From Lachnoclostridium sp. An118 (lineage in GTDB: Bacteria > Bacillota > Clostridia > Lachnospirales > Lachnospiraceae): a stretch of DNA of 64,000 nucleotides. Location of the stretch: assembly GCF_002160985.1 (NCBI RefSeq), contig NZ_NFLQ01000007.1, positions 90,373-154,372 on the forward strand. The letters are read 5' to 3'. Shown piece by piece: positions 1 through 7,335 of this stretch. Each line of letters starts with the position of its first letter. The first letter of the stretch is position 1. The notes beneath the pieces are model-generated. The model saw nothing but the letters and a program-made list of their open reading frames with translations, searched no databases and was not told where the DNA came from. A program made the translations under genes and the position numbers.

Positions 1-72
1 GAGGGCGTGGCGGAGGCGTTGGAGGAGCTGAAGGGCGGAGCCATCCATGTGATGCCCAGAAAGAAGAGATAG
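1..72 (+). CDS. 3' end of an unidentified protein
   Basis: An open frame enters from the left edge and stops at TAG 70-72, leaving 23 residues that end in MPRKKR. The fragment is too short to assign. It lies 58 bases before fchA on the same strand, so it may belong to the same one-carbon operon. That is inference from position only. Confidence 0.5.
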   Translation, partial: EGVAEALEELKGGAIHVMPRKKR

Positions 73-130
73 CAGAAGAGCCAGAGAGAACAGACAGAAG
101 GACAGAGACAAAAAGAGAAGGAGAAAGACT

Positions 131-760
131 ATGATGATGCTGGAGATGAAGACTACGGAGTTCCTTGAGGAGCTGTCTTCCAAGGCCCCCGTGCCTGGGG
201 GAGGGGGAGCCTCCGCCGCTGTGGGAGCCTTCGGGGCTGCCCTTGGCATGATGGTGGCGAACCTGACTGTGGGGAAAAAGAAATACGCGGCAGTGGAGGA
301 GGAGATCCTGGCGGCCCTGGAGGAGCTGGGGAAGCTGCGGGACAGGCTGGTCGCCCTGACAGACCGGGACGCCCAGGCCTTTGAGCCCCTGTCCAGGGCC
401 TACGGGCTCCCGAAAAATACAGAGGAGGAGAAGGCTGCCAGGGAGAAAGTCATGGAGTCCGCCCTTTACGACGCCAGCGTGGCCCCGCTGGAGATCATGG
501 AGACCGTGCTCGCCTCCATGGACCTTTTGGAGGTCCTGGGGGAGAAGGGCAGCAGGCTGGCCTTAAGTGACGTGGGGGTGGGCATCCTCTTTGCCCAGGC
601 GGCCCTGGAGGGAGCCTCCTTAAATGTCTTTATCAACACACGGCTCATGAAGGACAGAGGCCGGGCGGAGGAGCTGAACGGCCGGGCTGACCGGATGATC
701 GCGGAGGGCCGGGAGAAGAAAGAGCGTATTTACAGCCAGGTGCTCCAGAGTGTAAAATAG
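131..760 (+). CDS. fchA: Methenyltetrahydrofolate cyclohydrolase (FchA, cyclodeaminase family)
   Basis: A 209-residue protein of the formiminotransferase-cyclodeaminase/cyclohydrolase family, which in acetogens and many Clostridia interconverts methenyl-THF and formyl-THF in the cytoplasm. The N-terminal signature EFLEELSSKAPVPGGGGASA, with its glycine-rich folate-binding loop, is clear, and the rest is an all-helical domain of the usual length. An AAGGAG site lies just before ATG 131; two further ATG codons follow at once, so the exact start is uncertain by two residues. folD follows after 82 bases. The FolD next door has lost its own cyclohydrolase residues, so this gene probably supplies that step. 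Confidence 0.9.
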   Translation: MMMLEMKTTEFLEELSSKAPVPGGGGASAAVGAFGAALGMMVANLTVGKKKYAAVEEEILAALEELGKLRDRLVALTDRDAQAFEPLSRAYGLPKNTEEEKAAREKVMESALYDASVAPLEIMETVLASMDLLEVLGEKGSRLALSDVGVGILFAQAALEGASLNVFINTRLMKDRGRAEELNGRADRMIAEGREKKERIYSQVLQSVK

Positions 761-842
761 AGCGGTACCGATCCGGAAGCCTGACGGTGGACGGACGACA
801 TGCGGAAGCAGCATGCAGACACAACACAGGAGGGACAAAAAG

Positions 843-1706
843 ATGGGAACAGTGATGTTGGGAACCGAAGTGGCGAAGGCCATGAAGGAGCGTCTGATAC
901 AGAGGACAGAAGCGCTGAAGGAGAGGGGGACAGAGCCAAAGCTGGCGATCCTGCGGGTGGGGGCAAGGCCGGACGACCTCTCCTATGAGCGGGGAGCAAA
1001 GAAACGGATGGAGCTGACGGGCATCGGATGCCAGGTGACAGAGCTTCCGGAGGACGTCTCCCAGAGGGAGCTGGAGGAGGCGCTGGAAGCGCTGAACAGG
1101 GACCCTTCCGTACACGGGATCTTAGTGTTCCGCCCCCTTCCCGGGCATCTGGACGAGGAGCCCCTAAAGAGCCTTATCGACCCGGTCAAGGACGTGGACT
1201 GTATGAGCCCTGTCAATATAGCGAAGGTCTTTTCCGGGGACGACAGCGGCTATGCGCCCTGTACGCCGGAGGCGGTGATGGAGATGCTGGACCACTACGG
1301 CATTGATCCAAAGGGAAAGAAGGTGACTGTCATCGGAAGGAGCATGGTGGTGGGCAAACCCCTGGCCATGCTGCTCCTTAAGCGGCACGCCACAGTCACC
1401 ATCTGCCACACCCGGACAGAGGACCTGGCAGGCACCTGCCGGGCGGCGGACATACTCATCGCTGCCGCCGGAAAGGCGAAGATGGTCACAGCCCCCATGG
1501 CAGGGGAAGGCGCTGTGGTGGTGGACGTGGGCATCAATATGGACCCGGAGGGAAATCTGTGCGGGGATGTGGACTTTGAGGCGGTGGAGCCAGGGGCCTC
1601 CTTTATCAGTCCTGTCCCCAGGGGCGTGGGGAGCGTCACCACATCCGTGCTGGCACAGCACGTGGTCCGGGCGGCAGAATCCCTGAGCGGACAAAGCAGA
1701 GTGTAA
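843..1706 (+). CDS. folD: Methylenetetrahydrofolate dehydrogenase (FolD family), probably lacking cyclohydrolase activity
   Basis: A 287-residue FolD-family protein, usual length (about 285). ATG 843 is chosen because AGGAGG lies nine bases upstream; an in-frame ATG at 813 has no such site. The nucleotide-binding segment VIGRSMVVGKPLAMLLLKR and the C-terminal SPVPRGVGSVT motif are intact. In bifunctional enzymes the folate site has Tyr-x3-Lys and GILVQLPLP. Here Tyr48 is kept, but the Lys position is Ala52 and the Gln position is Phe96 (GILVFRPLP), while Asp119 is kept. Family knowledge makes the Lys and Gln cyclohydrolase residues, so this is probably a monofunctional dehydrogenase partnered with FchA. 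NAD versus NADP use cannot be read from the sequence. Confidence 0.9.
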   Translation: MGTVMLGTEVAKAMKERLIQRTEALKERGTEPKLAILRVGARPDDLSYERGAKKRMELTGIGCQVTELPEDVSQRELEEALEALNRDPSVHGILVFRPLPGHLDEEPLKSLIDPVKDVDCMSPVNIAKVFSGDDSGYAPCTPEAVMEMLDHYGIDPKGKKVTVIGRSMVVGKPLAMLLLKRHATVTICHTRTEDLAGTCRAADILIAAAGKAKMVTAPMAGEGAVVVDVGINMDPEGNLCGDVDFEAVEPGASFISPVPRGVGSVTTSVLAQHVVRAAESLSGQSRV

Positions 1707-1749
1707 AAAATATCATATAGTCAGCGCGTAAAGGAGAGGGAGCGCTCCA

Positions 1750-1783
1750 GGCAGCCCGGTTGGATTTGACAGGGCTGCCTTTT
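1750..1783 (+). terminator. Rho-independent terminator after folD
   Basis: GGCAGCCC (1750-1757) pairs with GGGCTGCC (1772-1779) and TTTT follows. It separates the folate genes from the DUF1538 gene. Confidence 0.8.
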
Positions 1784-1842
1784 CCATGTATAATTACTAA
1801 TAAAGTTAGCAATTTGACACGGCAGAAGAAAGGAGACGATTA

Positions 1843-3432
1843 TTGAGCAAAAAAGGCAGTACGACTTATTCAGAAGAATTTCACAAGGCAGAAGTAAGAG
1901 AAAGACTGAAGGAGAGATTAAAAGAAAAGCTGAGAGAGGCTGTCAGCGCGGTGCTTCCCATCATCGTGATCGTGATGGCGCTGTGCTTTACGATTGTTCC
2001 GGTTTCAACGGACACTATGCTGGAATTTCTCGTTGGAGCAGTGATGCTGGTGATCGGGATGATGTTTTTTACCCTGGGGGCCGAGATAGCCATGACTCCC
2101 ATGGGAGAGAGGGTGGGAAGCAGTATGACCCGCTCGAAGAAGCTGTGGGTGATGGTTGTCCTGGGCTTCATCCTGGGGTTTGTCATCACAGTGTCGGAGC
2201 CGGACCTTCAGGTGCTTGCAGAGCAGGTCCCGGCAGTCCCCAATATGGTCATCATAGTTGCCGTGGCGACAGGCGTGGGGATTTTCCTCGTGGTGGCGTT
2301 CCTGAGGATCTTGTTCGGCATTCCCCTTTCCCGGATGCTGGTGTTCTTTTACATTATTGTGTTTGCCCTGGCAGCGGTTACGCCGAAGGCCTTTCTTGCG
2401 GTAGCGTTTGACTCGGGTGGAGTGACCACAGGTCCTATGACAGTTCCCTTTATCATGGCACTGGGTATCGGTATATCTGCCATCCGGAGCGACCGCCACG
2501 CGGCGGACGACAGCTTTGGCCTGGTGGCTCTTTGTTCCATCGGTCCCATCCTGGCCGTGCTCATACTGGGGCTGATCTATGAGACGGACGGGGGAGCCTA
2601 CAGCATGTCCTCGCTCACGGGGGTGGAAGACTCCGTTGAGCTTGGAAAACTATTTTTACACGCACTTCCGGAGTATTTTGGAGAAATTGCGGTTTCACTT
2701 CTTCCAATCGTTGTTTTTTTCGGATTGTTCCAGATTTTTTCACTGAAATTGAAAAAACGTTCTCTGATCAAGATCGTGATAGGACTTCTCTATACGTATA
2801 TCGGGCTGGTACTGTTCCTGACAGGAGTAAACGTGGGATTTATGCCGGCGGGAAATTACCTGGGACAGATGATCGCGTCCCTGCCCTACAAGTGGATCAT
2901 CATACCTATCGGCATGCTCATCGGCTACTTTATCGTCATCGCCGAGCCGGCGGTGTACGTGCTGACAAAGCAGGTGGAGGAGCTGACAGACGGAGCCATA
3001 GAGGGCAGTATCATGAAGACAGGCCTGTCCATCAGCGTGGCCGTGTCGGTGGGGCTTGCCATGCTGCGGGTGCTGACGGGGATTTCCATTTTTTATCTTC
3101 TCGTACCGGGCTACGTGGCGGCCATCGCGCTGTCGTTTTTCGTGCCGAAGATCTTTACGGCGGTGGCTTTTGACTCGGGCGGAGTGGCCTCTGGTCCCAT
3201 GACGGCCACCTTCCTGCTCCCCTTTGCCATAGGAGCATGTACTTCTGTGGGAGGAGACATCGTGGCGGATGCCTTTGGAGTGGTGGCTATGGTGGCCATG
3301 ACACCGCTCATCACCATACAGGTGATCGGGCTGATCTACAAACTGCAGGCAAAGCATGCGGACTCCGCGGCGGCAGCAGGGCAGGTCACATCCCTGGATG
3401 CCTATGCGGATGACGCGATCATTGAATTATAG
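1843..3432 (+). CDS. DUF1538 polytopic membrane protein (tandem domains)
   Basis: A 529-residue integral membrane protein built of two homologous halves. Each half carries a matching signature: VAFDSGGVTTGPMTVPF near residue 190 and VAFDSGGVASGPMTATF near residue 445. This is the DUF1538 pattern; the family is of unknown function and is presumed to be a transporter or channel. The start is TTG 1843, with AGGAG eight bases upstream. The first ~30 residues are charged and cytoplasmic. It is followed after 14 bases by a tandem PII-like protein, so the pair almost certainly works together, by analogy with PII control of AmtB. The substrate cannot be inferred from sequence. Confidence 0.85.
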   Translation: MSKKGSTTYSEEFHKAEVRERLKERLKEKLREAVSAVLPIIVIVMALCFTIVPVSTDTMLEFLVGAVMLVIGMMFFTLGAEIAMTPMGERVGSSMTRSKKLWVMVVLGFILGFVITVSEPDLQVLAEQVPAVPNMVIIVAVATGVGIFLVVAFLRILFGIPLSRMLVFFYIIVFALAAVTPKAFLAVAFDSGGVTTGPMTVPFIMALGIGISAIRSDRHAADDSFGLVALCSIGPILAVLILGLIYETDGGAYSMSSLTGVEDSVELGKLFLHALPEYFGEIAVSLLPIVVFFGLFQIFSLKLKKRSLIKIVIGLLYTYIGLVLFLTGVNVGFMPAGNYLGQMIASLPYKWIIIPIGMLIGYFIVIAEPAVYVLTKQVEELTDGAIEGSIMKTGLSISVAVSVGLAMLRVLTGISIFYLLVPGYVAAIALSFFVPKIFTAVAFDSGGVASGPMTATFLLPFAIGACTSVGGDIVADAFGVVAMVAMTPLITIQVIGLIYKLQAKHADSAAAAGQVTSLDAYADDAIIEL

Positions 3433-3446
3433 ACGAGGATGGAGCT

Positions 3447-4142
3447 ATGAGTGAAGTATATATGATGGTGACGATCACCGACTGGAAGGAAACGGCCGTG
3501 GACTTTATGGAATTTTACAAGGAAAACCATGTGGATGCCAATATGGTCACACTCGGGCGGGGAACGGCGGGCAGCGAGATGCTGGACTATCTGGGCCTGG
3601 AAGAGACGGAGAAGACCATGATACTGAGCATCGTGACGGACAAGGTCTGGAAGACGCTGAAGAGAGGGCTGCGCCAGCAGTTCAAGATTGACATTCCCGG
3701 AACAGGCATTGCCTTTATCGTGCCGGTCAGCAGCATCGGCGGAAAGAGAGAGCTTCTGTTCCTGCTGGATAAACAGGATTTTGAGAAAGGTGAGGAGACG
3801 GTATTGAAGGACACAGCACATGAATTATTGATCGTGATCGCAAACCAGGGATACAATGAGATGGTCATGGACGCGGCCAGGAGCGCGGGGGCGGCGGGAG
3901 GCACTGTGCTCCACGCCAGAGGCACCGGCATGAAGAGAGCGGAGAAGTTTTTCGGCGTCTCCCTTGTGTCAGAGAAAGAGCTGGTGCTGATCGTGACAAA
4001 GACAGAGAATAAAAATGCCATCATGCAGGCTGTCATGCAGAAGGCGGGGATGGACACAAAGGCGAAGGCCATCGTGTTCTCGCTGCCGGTGACGGACACA
4101 GCAGGCCTCCGTCTGATCGAGGAGGAAGCTGCGGACGAGTAA
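3447..4142 (+). CDS. Tandem PII-like (GlnB-fold) regulatory protein
   Basis: A 231-residue protein with two ferredoxin-like PII/GlnB-type domains, about residues 1-110 and 125-231. The second contains HELLIVIANQGYNEMVMDAA and a glycine-rich segment AAGGTVLHARGTG like the PII nucleotide-binding region. Classical PII proteins are single ~112-residue domains that trimerise and bind ATP/ADP and 2-oxoglutarate; here two units are fused. I do not see the T-loop uridylylation tyrosine. The start ATG 3447 has GAGGATGGAG upstream. Its position directly behind the DUF1538 gene suggests that it gates that membrane protein in response to a nucleotide or metabolite. Confidence 0.8.
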   Translation: MSEVYMMVTITDWKETAVDFMEFYKENHVDANMVTLGRGTAGSEMLDYLGLEETEKTMILSIVTDKVWKTLKRGLRQQFKIDIPGTGIAFIVPVSSIGGKRELLFLLDKQDFEKGEETVLKDTAHELLIVIANQGYNEMVMDAARSAGAAGGTVLHARGTGMKRAEKFFGVSLVSEKELVLIVTKTENKNAIMQAVMQKAGMDTKAKAIVFSLPVTDTAGLRLIEEEAADE

Positions 4143-4153
4143 GGGCAGACAAG

Positions 4154-4211
4154 AAAAGCGCCGCCCCGGCTGCCGGACGTTCTGTCCGGCACGCCTGGGC
4201 AGCGCTTTTTT
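4154..4211 (+). terminator. Bidirectional terminator between the PII-like gene and csp
   Basis: Outer arms AAAAGCGC (4154-4161) and GCGCTTTT enclose an inner GCCGGAC/GTCCGGC hairpin (4172-4190). A T run follows on the + strand and a TTTTCTT run on the - strand, so it can serve both converging genes. Confidence 0.8.
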
Positions 4212-4325
4212 GCGCCTGGCGCAGTGTGTCTAATCGCATTCGCATGTATTGCTTTTAAATATCTAAATGAAATTGCCGTTTATATAAATAAAAGGTACAT
4301 CTTATTCCGATTAATGCTTTTTCTG

Positions 4326-4526
4326 TTACAGCTTGACAACATTGACAGCCTGCGGTCCTTTTGTGCCCTCTGTCACCTCAAATTCCACTGCCTGGCCTTC
4401 TTCGAGGGATTTGAAGCCATCCATCAGAAGTCCGGAGTAGTGGACGAAGATATCGTTTCCCTCTTCGTCTGAGATGAAGCCATAGCCCTTCTGGTTGTTG
4501 AACCACTTTACGGTACCTTTGTTCAT
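4326..4526 (-). CDS. CspA-family cold-shock protein
   Basis: A 66-residue single OB-fold cold-shock domain. RNP1 appears as KGYGFI and RNP2 as DIFVHYS, and the opening [19 protein letters not shown] is typical. Such proteins bind single-stranded RNA/DNA in the cytoplasm as RNA chaperones. On the minus strand GGAGG lies seven bases before the ATG. The 5' leader is about 70 bases from the predicted promoter, contains a TACAGA-ATTG-TCTGTA inverted repeat (4573-4588), and could carry the post-transcriptional control common for this family. It is monocistronic, divergent from the PurF-like gene. Confidence 0.95.
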   Translation of the reverse strand: MNKGTVKWFNNQKGYGFISDEEGNDIFVHYSGLLMDGFKSLEEGQAVEFEVTEGTKGPQAVNVVKL

Positions 4527-4601
4527 ATGCTACCTCCATATAAATTGAATAAAAATAAAAGGTTCATAAATCTACAGAATTGTCTGTAAATTTACTCTGA
4601 C

Positions 4602-4630
4602 AGCGTAGCATAAAACATTAAAAAAGTCAA
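4602..4630 (-). promoter_or_regulatory. Predicted promoter of the cold-shock gene
   Basis: On the minus strand: -35 TTGACT (4625-4630), 17-base spacer, -10 TACGCT (4602-4607) with an extended TG just upstream. Motif-based prediction only. Confidence 0.5.
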
Positions 4631-4692
4631 TCGATATGACAGAAATATACAGAAAATTCTCATAAAACGGATATTCGGATGTACAATTCGGC

Positions 4693-4721
4693 TTGTATAT
4701 GGCGGGCAAATCATTTATAAT
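4693..4721 (+). promoter_or_regulatory. Predicted promoter of the PurF-like gene
   Basis: -35 TTGTAT (4693-4698), 17-base spacer, -10 TATAAT (4716-4721), about 64 bases before the start codon at 4785. Confidence 0.6.
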
Positions 4722-4784
4722 GGAAAAGTATCTATTAATGTAACTGTATTGGATAAACGATTGTTGAACAGGAGGAAAAAGTAC

Positions 4785-6197
4785 ATGGGAGGACTTTTCG
4801 GTGTGGCGTCCAGGAAGGACTGTATGCTGGAGCTTTTTTACGGGGTGGATTACCATTCCCATCTGGGGACGAGGAGAGGAGGGATGGCTGCCCACGGTGA
4901 GGACGGGTTCTGCCGGGCCATCCATAATATAGAGAACTCACCCTTCCGCACAAAGTTTGAGCGGGATGTGGAGGAGATGAAGGGAAATCTGGGCATTGGC
5001 TGCATCTCGGACTACGAGCCCCAGCCCCTGCTCATACAGTCCCATCTGGGCAGCTTTGCTATTGCCACGGTGGGAAAGATCAACAACCTGGACGTTATCC
5101 TGGAGAAGGCTTACAAAGAGGGACATTCCCATTTTCAGGAGATGAGCGGCGGCCTCATCAACGCTACAGAGCTGGTGGCCTCCCTGATATGCAGGAAGGG
5201 GTCCTTCGCGGAGGGTATCCGCTATGCCCAGGAGATGATAGACGGTTCCCTGACCATGCTGGTCATGACAAAGGACGGCATCTATGCGGCGAGGGATATC
5301 CTGGGAAGGACGCCCCTTGTAGTGGGAAGAAAAGAGGACGCTTACTGCATCTCCTTTGAGAGCTTTGCCTATATCAATCTGGGCTACAGCGATCACAGGG
5401 AGCTGGGGCCCGGGGAGATTGCCTACATCACGCCGGAGGGGGTGGAGACGGTACTGCCTCCGGGAGAAAAGATGAAGATCTGCTCCTTTTTGTGGGTGTA
5501 CTATGGATATCCCACATCCTCCTACGAGGGAGTCAATGTGGAGGCTATGAGATACAGATGCGGAAGCATGCTGGCAAAGAGGGACAACGGCTCTGTCCAG
5601 CCGGACATCGTGGCCGGTGTGCCTGACTCCGGCGTGGCCCACGCCATCGGCTACTCCAATGAGTCCGGTATCCCCTACGCACGGCCCTTTATCAAGTACA
5701 CGCCCACCTGGCCCCGGTCCTTTATGCCCCAGAACCAGAGCCAGAGAAATCTCATCGCCCGGATGAAGCTCATACCGGTGCGTGAGCTGATCGAGGACAA
5801 GAAGCTGCTCCTCATCGACGACTCCATCGTCAGAGGGACCCAGCTTCGGGAGACAACGGAGTTCCTGTACAAGAGCGGCGCCAAGGAGGTGCATGTGCGT
5901 CCCGCCTGTCCGCCCCTTGTGTACGGATGCAAATATCTGAACTTCTCCCGTACCAAATCGGAGCTGGAGCTGATCACCAGGAGAGTGATCCGGGAGAAGG
6001 AGGGAGAGAACTGTCCGCAGGAGGTCCTGGAGGAGTACACAGACCCGGATTCCTGCCGCTACGCACAGATGATAGAGGCGATCCGTAGGGAGCAGAATTT
6101 TACAACTCTCAGATATCACCGGCTGGACGACCTGCTGGCCTCCATCGGTATCGAGCCGTGTAAAGTGTGCACGTACTGCTTTGACGGAAAAGAATAG
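4785..6197 (+). CDS. PurF-like phosphoribosyltransferase with a degenerate glutaminase domain
   Basis: A 470-residue PurF homologue: N-terminal Ntn glutaminase fold, then a PRPP transferase fold. ATG 4785 is chosen because AGGAGG lies directly upstream. True PurF begins Met-Cys-Gly and the Cys is the glutaminase nucleophile; here it begins MGGLFGVAS, so the Cys is Gly2. The HRGQES, RYST and HNGNL segments are also replaced (TRRGGMA, GCISDYEP, TVGKINN). The PRPP loop LLLIDDSIVRGTQLRE (341-356) is intact. Cysteines 233, 382, 459 and 462/465 match the Fe-S ligands of Bacillus-type PurF. It cannot use glutamine in the usual way; an ammonia-dependent or other PRPP reaction is inference. The gene is not beside other pur genes. 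Confidence 0.85.
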   Translation: MGGLFGVASRKDCMLELFYGVDYHSHLGTRRGGMAAHGEDGFCRAIHNIENSPFRTKFERDVEEMKGNLGIGCISDYEPQPLLIQSHLGSFAIATVGKINNLDVILEKAYKEGHSHFQEMSGGLINATELVASLICRKGSFAEGIRYAQEMIDGSLTMLVMTKDGIYAARDILGRTPLVVGRKEDAYCISFESFAYINLGYSDHRELGPGEIAYITPEGVETVLPPGEKMKICSFLWVYYGYPTSSYEGVNVEAMRYRCGSMLAKRDNGSVQPDIVAGVPDSGVAHAIGYSNESGIPYARPFIKYTPTWPRSFMPQNQSQRNLIARMKLIPVRELIEDKKLLLIDDSIVRGTQLRETTEFLYKSGAKEVHVRPACPPLVYGCKYLNFSRTKSELELITRRVIREKEGENCPQEVLEEYTDPDSCRYAQMIEAIRREQNFTTLRYHRLDDLLASIGIEPCKVCTYCFDGKE

Positions 6198-6216
6198 GTG
6201 CGGGGCAGAGCGCAGG

Positions 6217-6669
6217 ATGAAGATATCGACAAAGGGCGTCTACGCCATGGAGATCGTGGCTGACCTGGCCCTGCATGCAGGGGAGGAACAAAAAGAGAGC
6301 CTGGGGAATATTGCCAGGCGCAGAGGACTGTCAGAAAAGTACCTGGAGAGGATCATAAAGGCGCTGAAGGAGAAGGGCATTGTGGAGAGTGTGCGGGGGG
6401 CCAGAGGCGGGTACCGCCTCCTGGTCCCCCCGGAACAGCTGACGGCCAGAATGGTGCTGCAGGCCGTGGAAGGCCCGCTTGCCCCTGTGGGATGCCTGAC
6501 AGGGGAGACAGACTGCCAGATGGACTGCAATGCCTGTCCTACCAGACCGCTGTGGCAGGAGATGTGGGACTGCATTCTGGATGCGGCGGATCAGGTGACG
6601 GTCGCTCATATCCTTGCGGAGACGAAGCGGGAAGAAAAAAGAGGGATTGACAGGACAGAGCAGATATAG
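6217..6669 (+). CDS. Rrf2-family regulator with a cysteine cluster (IscR-like)
   Basis: A 150-residue winged-helix regulator opening MKISTKGVYAMEIVADLALH, the Rrf2 hallmark. Recognition-helix residues LSEKYLERIIKALKEKGIVE and the wing SVRGARGGYRL follow. A cysteine group Cys-x6-Cys-x3-Cys-x2-Cys lies near residues 93-107, the region where IscR/NsrR bind an Fe-S cluster, so Fe-S or redox sensing is likely. ATG 6217 matches family starts, although the ribosome site (GCAGG) is weak and close. It lies 19 bases after the PurF-like gene and may be co-transcribed with it. It is followed by a second Rrf2 gene. Confidence 0.85.
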   Translation: MKISTKGVYAMEIVADLALHAGEEQKESLGNIARRRGLSEKYLERIIKALKEKGIVESVRGARGGYRLLVPPEQLTARMVLQAVEGPLAPVGCLTGETDCQMDCNACPTRPLWQEMWDCILDAADQVTVAHILAETKREEKRGIDRTEQI

Positions 6670-6675
6670 TATAAC
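6647..6675 (+). promoter_or_regulatory. Predicted promoter of the second Rrf2 gene
   Basis: -35 TTGACA (6647-6652), 17-base spacer, -10 TATAAC (6670-6675). It overlaps the 3' end of the first Rrf2 gene and lies 66 bases before the second. Confidence 0.6.
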
Positions 6676-6693
6676 TAGACCCATATAATACTT

Positions 6694-6711
6694 ATTGAAT
6701 TGGTAGGAAAT
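6694..6711 (+). promoter_or_regulatory. Candidate CymR/Rrf2 operator upstream of the second Rrf2 gene
   Basis: The stretch ATTGAATTGGTAGGAAAT is related, in inverted orientation, to 7216-7232 upstream of cysK (12 of 17 positions agree). It sits just downstream of the predicted promoter, where an autoregulatory repressor could bind. Confidence 0.4.
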
Positions 6712-6740
6712 AAAAATAAGCGTACAGGGCGGTGCAGGAG

Positions 6741-7190
6741 ATGAAAATATCCACAAAAGGGAGATATGGCCTCAGGGCGCTGGTGGATCTGGCGGTCAAT
6801 GTCAGCGGACAGCCGGTCCCTCTGACGGCGATCGCCGCAAGGCAGAGAATGTCCGTGAATTATCTGGAGCAGGTGTTTGGCCAGCTCCGCCGGGGCGGCA
6901 TACTCCAAAGTACAAAGGGGGCCGGGGGCGGCTACAGTCTTTCCCGGGACCCGTCCTGCATCACGGTCAGAGAAATACTGGAAGTGCTGGAGGGACCTTT
7001 TTGCATTACCGATGCCGATCGGGACGGCAGGGAGGACAAGATAAGCAGAGCAGTCCGAGCCCTTCTGTGGGAAGAGATCGACCGCCGGACAGCCTGCCTT
7101 CTGGAGGAGAAGACACTGAATGACCTGATAAAGAAGGAGGCTGATCCTGACAATGCGGGAAAACAGGTCCACGCAGAGACAGATGCCTAG
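6741..7190 (+). CDS. Rrf2-family regulator, CymR-like
   Basis: A 149-residue Rrf2 protein (MKISTKGRYGLRALVDLAVN, wing GAGGGYSLSRDP). It lacks the clustered Fe-S cysteines of its neighbour, which is typical of CymR, the cysteine-metabolism repressor that responds through O-acetylserine and CysK. cysK is the next gene downstream, supporting that call. The start is uncertain: ATG 6741 matches family proteins, but AGGAG abuts it with no spacer; GTG 6732 is an alternative adding three residues. A pair of related sequence blocks before this gene and before cysK are candidate operators. Confidence 0.75.
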   Translation: MKISTKGRYGLRALVDLAVNVSGQPVPLTAIAARQRMSVNYLEQVFGQLRRGGILQSTKGAGGGYSLSRDPSCITVREILEVLEGPFCITDADRDGREDKISRAVRALLWEEIDRRTACLLEEKTLNDLIKKEADPDNAGKQVHAETDA

Positions 7191-7215
7191 CCGGGCAGCT
7201 TTCTTTTTGAAATCA

Positions 7216-7232
7216 ATTCCTACTAAAGTAAT
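7216..7232 (+). promoter_or_regulatory. Candidate CymR operator upstream of cysK
   Basis: ATTCCTACTAAAGTAAT resembles the reverse complement of the block before the CymR-like gene. It is followed by an AT-rich stretch (ATATATTATATTTAG) that could hold the -10 element of cysK. Confidence 0.4.
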
Positions 7233-7335
7233 ATATTATATTTAGAGAGGCAGTGCCCGGAGCGGCGGCTGAAGGATGGCTGGCAAACAGGGCACACAAA
7301 TGTGCAAAGGAGACAAGAAAGGAGAGCAACAGACA

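Noticed and set aside
4224..4472. An 82-codon + strand frame opposite csp
   Set aside because: Antisense to the cold-shock gene, whose RNP motifs are exact.
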